Positions 6,769 through 9,769 of a stretch of 9,769 nucleotides of DNA are shown here, piece after piece. The notes below the pieces were generated by a model. It ran no database searches. It was not told the origin of the DNA and was given only the letters and a program-made list of their open reading frames with translations. The stretch spans positions 1 to 9,769 of the forward strand of contig VGWZ01000061.1 of NCBI GenBank assembly GCA_016873595.1. Direction: 5' to 3'. Both the position numbers and the translations under genes were made by a program. Positions within the stretch are counted from its first letter, which is position 1. Every line of letters starts with the position of its first letter. This DNA is from Nitrospira sp. (lineage in GTDB: Bacteria; Nitrospirota; Thermodesulfovibrionia; Thermodesulfovibrionales; SM23-35).

Positions 6769-6784
6769 TGTTGTAAATACAACA
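6769..6784. promoter_or_regulatory. 16-bp palindrome TGTTGTA-AA-TACAACA, operator-like
   Basis: Seven-base arms are perfect inverted repeats around a two-base centre, the size and spacing expected of a dimeric repressor site. It lies between the divergent rpmB and infB genes. TTGTAA within it could act as a rightward -35, but the -10 that would go with it (TACTTT) is poor. The regulator, if any, is unknown. Confidence 0.35.
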
Positions 6785-6821
6785 GCATTTTTTACTTTAG
6801 TGCTTTAGAGAGTCTTCATCA

Positions 6822-6851
6822 TTGCATTAAAAAGGTTTTTTATGATAACAT
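6822..6851 (+). promoter_or_regulatory. weak candidate promoter for infB
   Basis: TTGCAT (6822-6827), an 18-base spacer and TAACAT (6846-6851) are the best match I can find upstream of infB. Each hexamer matches only three or four consensus bases. It would give a leader of about 100 bases containing the hairpin at 6872-6910. Confidence 0.25.
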
Positions 6852-6871
6852 TTTAAAGTTTATGTGACAAG

Positions 6872-6910
6872 GTTCACCCCGTAAGACCTTTGGTCTCTTA
6901 CGGGGTGAAC
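6872..6910 (+). repeat. 15-bp perfect stem-loop in the infB leader
   Basis: GTTCACCCCGTAAGA (6872-6886) pairs perfectly with TCTTACGGGGTGAAC (6896-6910) around the loop CCTTTGGTC, which can close further with CC/GG. No T-run follows on either strand, so it is not a standard intrinsic terminator. It lies 49 bases before the infB start, where it could act as a leader regulatory structure or be a dispersed repeat. Confidence 0.75.
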
Positions 6911-6959
6911 TTAAAAACAGACTTCCCAATTCTTATAAAGAGATAGAGGTAAAGCACAA

Positions 6960-9416
6960 TTGTCAAAAATAAGAGTTTATGAACTTGCAAAGAAATTAGG
7001 AGTAACGAGCAAGGTTATTTTGATCGAACTTTCAAAACTCGGGATAGAAGGGAGAATTCACTCTTCAAGTATCGAACCTGAGATTGCTGGTAAGATAGAA
7101 AGTAAAGTACTTAAAAAGGCTGTTAAACCAAAAGAAAAAGCTGTTCTTAAAAAAGAGAAAGAGGTAGTTACCAGAGAGCCTGTCAAACCTTCGGTAGAAA
7201 AACCACCTAAGGCAGCAGCGCCACCGGTAGAGGAGAAAAAGCCGGAGATAGAGAAACCCGAAGTAAAGAGACCTGAGGTAAAGAAACCCAAAGTAGAGAG
7301 ACCCGAAGTGGAGAAACCAGAGATAGGAAAACCAGAAATTGAAAAACCAGAGGAAGAGAAACCAGAAACAGGAAAGCCTGAAATAGAAAAGCCTGAACCT
7401 GAAATAGAAAAGATAGAGACCCCGGTCATAGTAGAGGAGAAGGAGGAAGAAGAATTAAAGGTTCTTGATCGATTTAAAAAGGAAATAGAAACAGAGAAGA
7501 TAGAAAAATTCAAGGCAAAGCCAGGAATGCAAAGGGCATTCCAGACAATCAGGAAGATAGAGCCCAAAAAATGGCATGAGCATAGACCAGTCAAGAAGAT
7601 AGAAAAAACTCAGCCATTCCTGAAGCCTGAACCAAAACCCCATGTCCAGCTTGTCGTTCCGAGAAAGAAAACATTGAAACTTCATGAAGGCACTACAGTA
7701 AAAGAATTCGCAGAACTTATCAGTGTGAAGCTGGCTGATGTGATAAAGAAGTTTATGGAATTAGGATCTATGCCTACAATAAACCAGCCTGTTGACCCTG
7801 ATGCAGCCTTATTAGTTGCGGATAGTTTTGGGGTAAAACTTGAGCTTTCTTCTGTGGAAGAGGATACCGAGGTAACAGAGGCTCCTGAAGATATCAGTAA
7901 ATTAGCGCACAGGCCTCCTGTGATAACCATTATGGGACATGTAGACCATGGAAAAACATCGTTGCTCGATGCAATAAGAAAAACAAAAGTTACAGAGACC
8001 GAGGCTGGTGGTATCACGCAACACATAGGTGCATATAAAGCAAATCTGAAAGGCAAGGATATTGTATTTCTTGATACGCCAGGTCATGAGGCATTTACGT
8101 CTATGAGAGCAAGGGGGGCAAAGGTTACCGATATCGTTGTCCTTGTTGTCGCAGCAGATGATGGCGTCATGCCTCAGACTATTGAGGCGATCAACCATGC
8201 AAAGGCTGCGAATGTACCAATTGTTGTCGCAATAAATAAGATTGACAAGCCTGAGGCGAATCCCTCGAAGGTGAGGAACGAACTGGCAGAGCACGGTGTT
8301 ATCCCTGAGGAATGGAGTGGGCAGAATATCTTTGTCGAGGTTTCTGCCAAAAAACTTATAGGGATAGAAAACCTGCTTGAGATGATACTCCTGCAGTCAG
8401 AGGTAATGGAACTTAAAGCGAATCCTGACAAACAGGCGAAAGGTACAATTATTGAGGCAAAACTTGATAAAGGGAGAGGACCTGTTGCAACAGTCCTTGT
8501 ACAATCCGGTACCTTGAAGATCGGGGATGCATTCCTCGCAGGTATTCATGCAGGAAAAGTGAGGGCATTAAATAATGACACAGGTAAACGGATAATTGAA
8601 GCAGGTCCGTCAACACCGGTTGAGGTAATCGGGTTTCATGAGGTTCCCTCAGCAGGGGATATCTTTACAGTCGTTGAAGATGAAAAAAGGGCGAGACAGG
8701 TAGCCATTGCAAGACAGCAGAAACAAAGACTTGCTGATATGGCAAAGTCAAGAAAACTTACCCTCGATGAAATCTATATAAAGATTAAAGAGGGAGAAAT
8801 TAAGGAACTCAACATTATTATAAAAGGAGATGTTCAGGGTTCTGTTGAGGCAATCAAGGATGCCCTTGAAGGTATTGCACATCCTCAGGTAAAGGTAAAG
8901 GTCATCCATTCATCTGTCGGTGGTATTAATGAATCGGATGTTATGCTCGCTGCTGCCTCTAACGCAATTGTAATAGGGTTTAATGTAAGACCTGAGCTCA
9001 AAGCCTCGCAGACAGCAGAAAAAGAAGGTGTTGATATAAGGCTTTATGATGTGATTTATGAAGCAATCGAGGATGTGAAGAAGGCACTCGAGGGTCTCCT
9101 TGAACCCACACTAAAAGAGAAAATAATTGGACATGCAGAGGTTCGCCAATTATTTCAGATATCGAGGATCGGAACAGTGGCAGGATGCTATGTGCTGGAC
9201 GGCTTTATAAGTCGTTCAGGTGATGCTATAAGAGTTATCAGAGAAAGCATCGTGGTATATGATGGGAAGATCGCTTCTCTCAGAAGATTCAAAGATGATG
9301 TGAAAGAGGTACAGGCCGGATATGAATGCGGCATCATGATAGAAAACTTTAATGATCTGAAGGTTGGAGATATACTCGAGAATTATATTATTGAGAAAAT
9401 AGCTGCAAAACTATAA
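6960..9416 (+). CDS. infB: Translation initiation factor IF-2
   Basis: GTPase that brings initiator fMet-tRNA to the 30S subunit and promotes subunit joining. It has 818 residues (E. coli 890). The start is a TTG with AGAGG about ten bases upstream; the N-terminus MSKIRVYELAKKLGV is the standard IF2_N beginning. Order: IF2_N (1-50), a charged linker with eleven K/R-P-E-x-x pentapeptides (94-148), a second IF2_N-like domain (about 240-296), the G domain with G1 GHVDHGKT (326-333), G2 GGITQH (350-355), G3 DTPGHE (372-377), G4 NKID (426-429) and G5 SAK (462-464), then domains II and III and the C-terminal tRNA-binding domain, which includes GTVAGCYVLDG with its conserved Cys. nusA, usually upstream, is absent; rbfA, the usual downstream partner, follows after a repeat-filled spacer. 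Confidence 0.98.
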   Translation: MSKIRVYELAKKLGVTSKVILIELSKLGIEGRIHSSSIEPEIAGKIESKVLKKAVKPKEKAVLKKEKEVVTREPVKPSVEKPPKAAAPPVEEKKPEIEKPEVKRPEVKKPKVERPEVEKPEIGKPEIEKPEEEKPETGKPEIEKPEPEIEKIETPVIVEEKEEEELKVLDRFKKEIETEKIEKFKAKPGMQRAFQTIRKIEPKKWHEHRPVKKIEKTQPFLKPEPKPHVQLVVPRKKTLKLHEGTTVKEFAELISVKLADVIKKFMELGSMPTINQPVDPDAALLVADSFGVKLELSSVEEDTEVTEAPEDISKLAHRPPVITIMGHVDHGKTSLLDAIRKTKVTETEAGGITQHIGAYKANLKGKDIVFLDTPGHEAFTSMRARGAKVTDIVVLVVAADDGVMPQTIEAINHAKAANVPIVVAINKIDKPEANPSKVRNELAEHGVIPEEWSGQNIFVEVSAKKLIGIENLLEMILLQSEVMELKANPDKQAKGTIIEAKLDKGRGPVATVLVQSGTLKIGDAFLAGIHAGKVRALNNDTGKRIIEAGPSTPVEVIGFHEVPSAGDIFTVVEDEKRARQVAIARQQKQRLADMAKSRKLTLDEIYIKIKEGEIKELNIIIKGDVQGSVEAIKDALEGIAHPQVKVKVIHSSVGGINESDVMLAAASNAIVIGFNVRPELKASQTAEKEGVDIRLYDVIYEAIEDVKKALEGLLEPTLKEKIIGHAEVRQLFQISRIGTVAGCYVLDGFISRSGDAIRVIRESIVVYDGKIASLRRFKDDVKEVQAGYECGIMIENFNDLKVGDILENYIIEKIAAKL
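7239..7403 (+). repeat. pentapeptide repeat-coding region in the IF-2 linker
   Basis: Eleven consecutive 15-base units encode KPEIE, KPEVK, RPEVK, KPKVE, RPEVE, KPEIG, KPEIE, KPEEE, KPETG, KPEIE and KPEPE (residues 94-148). Third positions vary between units while the amino-acid pattern is kept, which suggests an old array held by selection on the protein and not a recent expansion. The product would be a disordered or extended segment of alternating charge. Confidence 0.9.
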
Positions 9417-9486
9417 GACAAAATGAAGAGTTTGAGCGTTATAAGTTATAATATAGTTTTCGCAGAACCAATGCTGACGTTATTTT

Positions 9487-9593
9487 GTCATTCCTGCAAA
9501 AGCAGGAATCCAGATGCTGTCCCTGCGAAAGCAGGGAGCTACAAAAATACTGGATTCTCTACGAGTCGTAGACCGTGTCAAGCACGGAATGAC
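9487..9593. repeat. 107-bp composite palindromic repeat (MITE-like)
   Basis: Outer inverted repeats GTCATTCC (9487-9494) and GGAATGAC (9586-9593) enclose AATCCAG (9507-9513) / CTGGATT (9550-9556). Four local hairpins are present: ATTCCTGC-AAAA-GCAGGAAT (9490-9509), TCCCTGC-GAAA-GCAGGGA (9520-9537), TCTACG-AGT-CGTAGA (9558-9572) and CCGTG-TCAAG-CACGG (9573-9587). GTCATTCCTGC...AATCCAG is, from memory, a motif of widespread non-coding dispersed repeats in many bacterial genomes. A reading frame through it exists but follows only repeat sequence. Confidence 0.8.
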
Positions 9594-9640
9594 GAATAAA
9601 AAACAACTGCGAAAGTTGTGTTATAAGTTTAAAACCAGTA

Positions 9641-9668
9641 TTAACTTTCAACTTTTAACTACTAACTT
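9641..9668. repeat. heptamer array upstream of rbfA
   Basis: Four consecutive 7-mers, TTAACTT, TCAACTT, TTAACTA and CTAACTT, end six bases before the rbfA ATG. The array occupies the ribosome-binding region and contains no purine-rich Shine-Dalgarno sequence. Confidence 0.7.
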
Positions 9669-9674
9669 TTTAAT

Positions 9675-9769
9675 ATGCTTCCTTATAAACGTTCCCAGAG
9701 GGTCAGTGATCTTCTCAGAAAAGAGATCGCAGATATAATTATTTACAAACTTAAAGACCCACGAATCGG
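9675..9769 (+). CDS. rbfA: 30S ribosome-binding factor A (5' part, cut by window end)
   Basis: Assembly factor that binds the immature 30S subunit and aids 16S rRNA 5'-end processing, important in cold adaptation. Only 31 codons are in the window: MLPYKRSQRVSDLL, then RKEIADIIIYKLKDPRIG. This matches the usual RbfA start, where R-S-x-R-V-x-D-L-L-x-x-E-I leads to KDPRIG. The ATG is the only suitable start, since an in-frame TAA lies at 9663-9665. No Shine-Dalgarno sequence is visible; the preceding bases are a pyrimidine-rich heptamer array. Following infB is the normal position for rbfA. A longer frame that crosses this region (9514-9738) is spurious. Confidence 0.9.
   Translation, partial: MLPYKRSQRVSDLLRKEIADIIIYKLKDPRI

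Larger units (their letters stand above)
9417..9674 (+). other. infB-rbfA intergenic spacer
   Basis: No gene is supported in these 258 bases. The spacer starts with GACAAAAT (9417-9424), inverted at 9482-9489 (ATTTTGTC), and then holds the composite repeat (9487-9593), a small hairpin ACAACT-GCGAA-AGTTGT (9603-9619) and a heptamer array up to the rbfA start. GTTATAAGTT occurs on both sides of the composite repeat (9438-9447 and 9620-9629). A perfect TATAAT (9447-9452) exists, but its -35 (TGAAGA) is poor, so I do not assign a promoter. No clear terminator is seen; infB and rbfA may still be co-transcribed. Confidence 0.7.

Noticed and set aside
6872..6910. Intrinsic terminator
   Set aside because: The stem is strong, but neither strand has a following T-run, and it lies just upstream of infB, where termination would need an attenuation mechanism I cannot show.
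6634..6959. CRISPR array or riboswitch in the rpmB-infB spacer
   Set aside because: The repeats are inverted and unequal, with no regular spacers, and no known riboswitch core is visible; palindromic repeats explain the structure.
7058..7594. Long minus-strand frame rich in SGFSISGFP-type repeats
   Set aside because: It is the antisense of the KPExx-coding repeat in infB; the periodic codons keep the opposite frame open. No start context or family.
7902..8294. Minus-strand 130-codon frame within the infB G domain
   Set aside because: Antisense of the conserved GTPase motifs; Cys-rich appearance comes from the complementary codons.
9514..9738. 74-codon plus-strand frame after infB
   Set aside because: It reads through the composite repeat and out of frame across the rbfA start, whose product is clearly recognisable from 9675.

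Overview
The window is a compact housekeeping region from a bacterial chromosome of moderate, slightly AT-leaning base composition. Every long coding region belongs to a universal bacterial family. The frequent TTG/GTG starts, the polA / tig-clpP-clpX / rpmB / infB-rbfA content and several kinds of small palindromic dispersed repeat between genes would fit a deep-branching Gram-negative lineage such as Nitrospirota or Desulfobacterota. That placement is inference only; no taxonomic marker was compared.

Layout: (1) polA, DNA polymerase I, runs leftward from about 2662 to 8. (2) A short divergent spacer carries a strong sigma70-type promoter and leads rightward into tig-clpP-clpX (2738-5894), a tightly packed proteostasis operon: trigger factor meets nascent chains at the ribosome, and ClpX unfolds substrates for the ClpP protease. 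(3) Converging on clpX is a leftward pair, rpmB (ribosomal protein L28) and a DUF721/DciA-type gene, coupled through a TAGTG stop/start overlap. (4) The 326-base spacer between rpmB and infB is packed with inverted repeats: an 81-base double hairpin, a 16-base operator-like palindrome and a 39-base hairpin in the infB leader. (5) infB (translation initiation factor IF-2) runs rightward. After a 258-base spacer filled by a composite palindromic repeat, rbfA (30S maturation factor) begins and is cut by the window end. Apart from polA and the DciA-type gene, which act in DNA replication and repair, the genes serve translation and protein quality control.

I see no phage, CRISPR, toxin-antitoxin, defence or biosynthetic system, and no undescribed multi-gene system. 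The points worth a second look are smaller: PolA has apparently lost its 3'-5' proofreading active site; trigger factor should start at a TTG well downstream of the longest possible start and has a degenerate PPIase domain; a 31-base near-perfect palindrome and a heptamer array sit inside the coding sequence of the DciA-type protein; a related heptamer array replaces the usual ribosome-binding site of rbfA; and the rpmB and infB leaders share a 13-base motif. infB is also separated from its usual upstream partner nusA.
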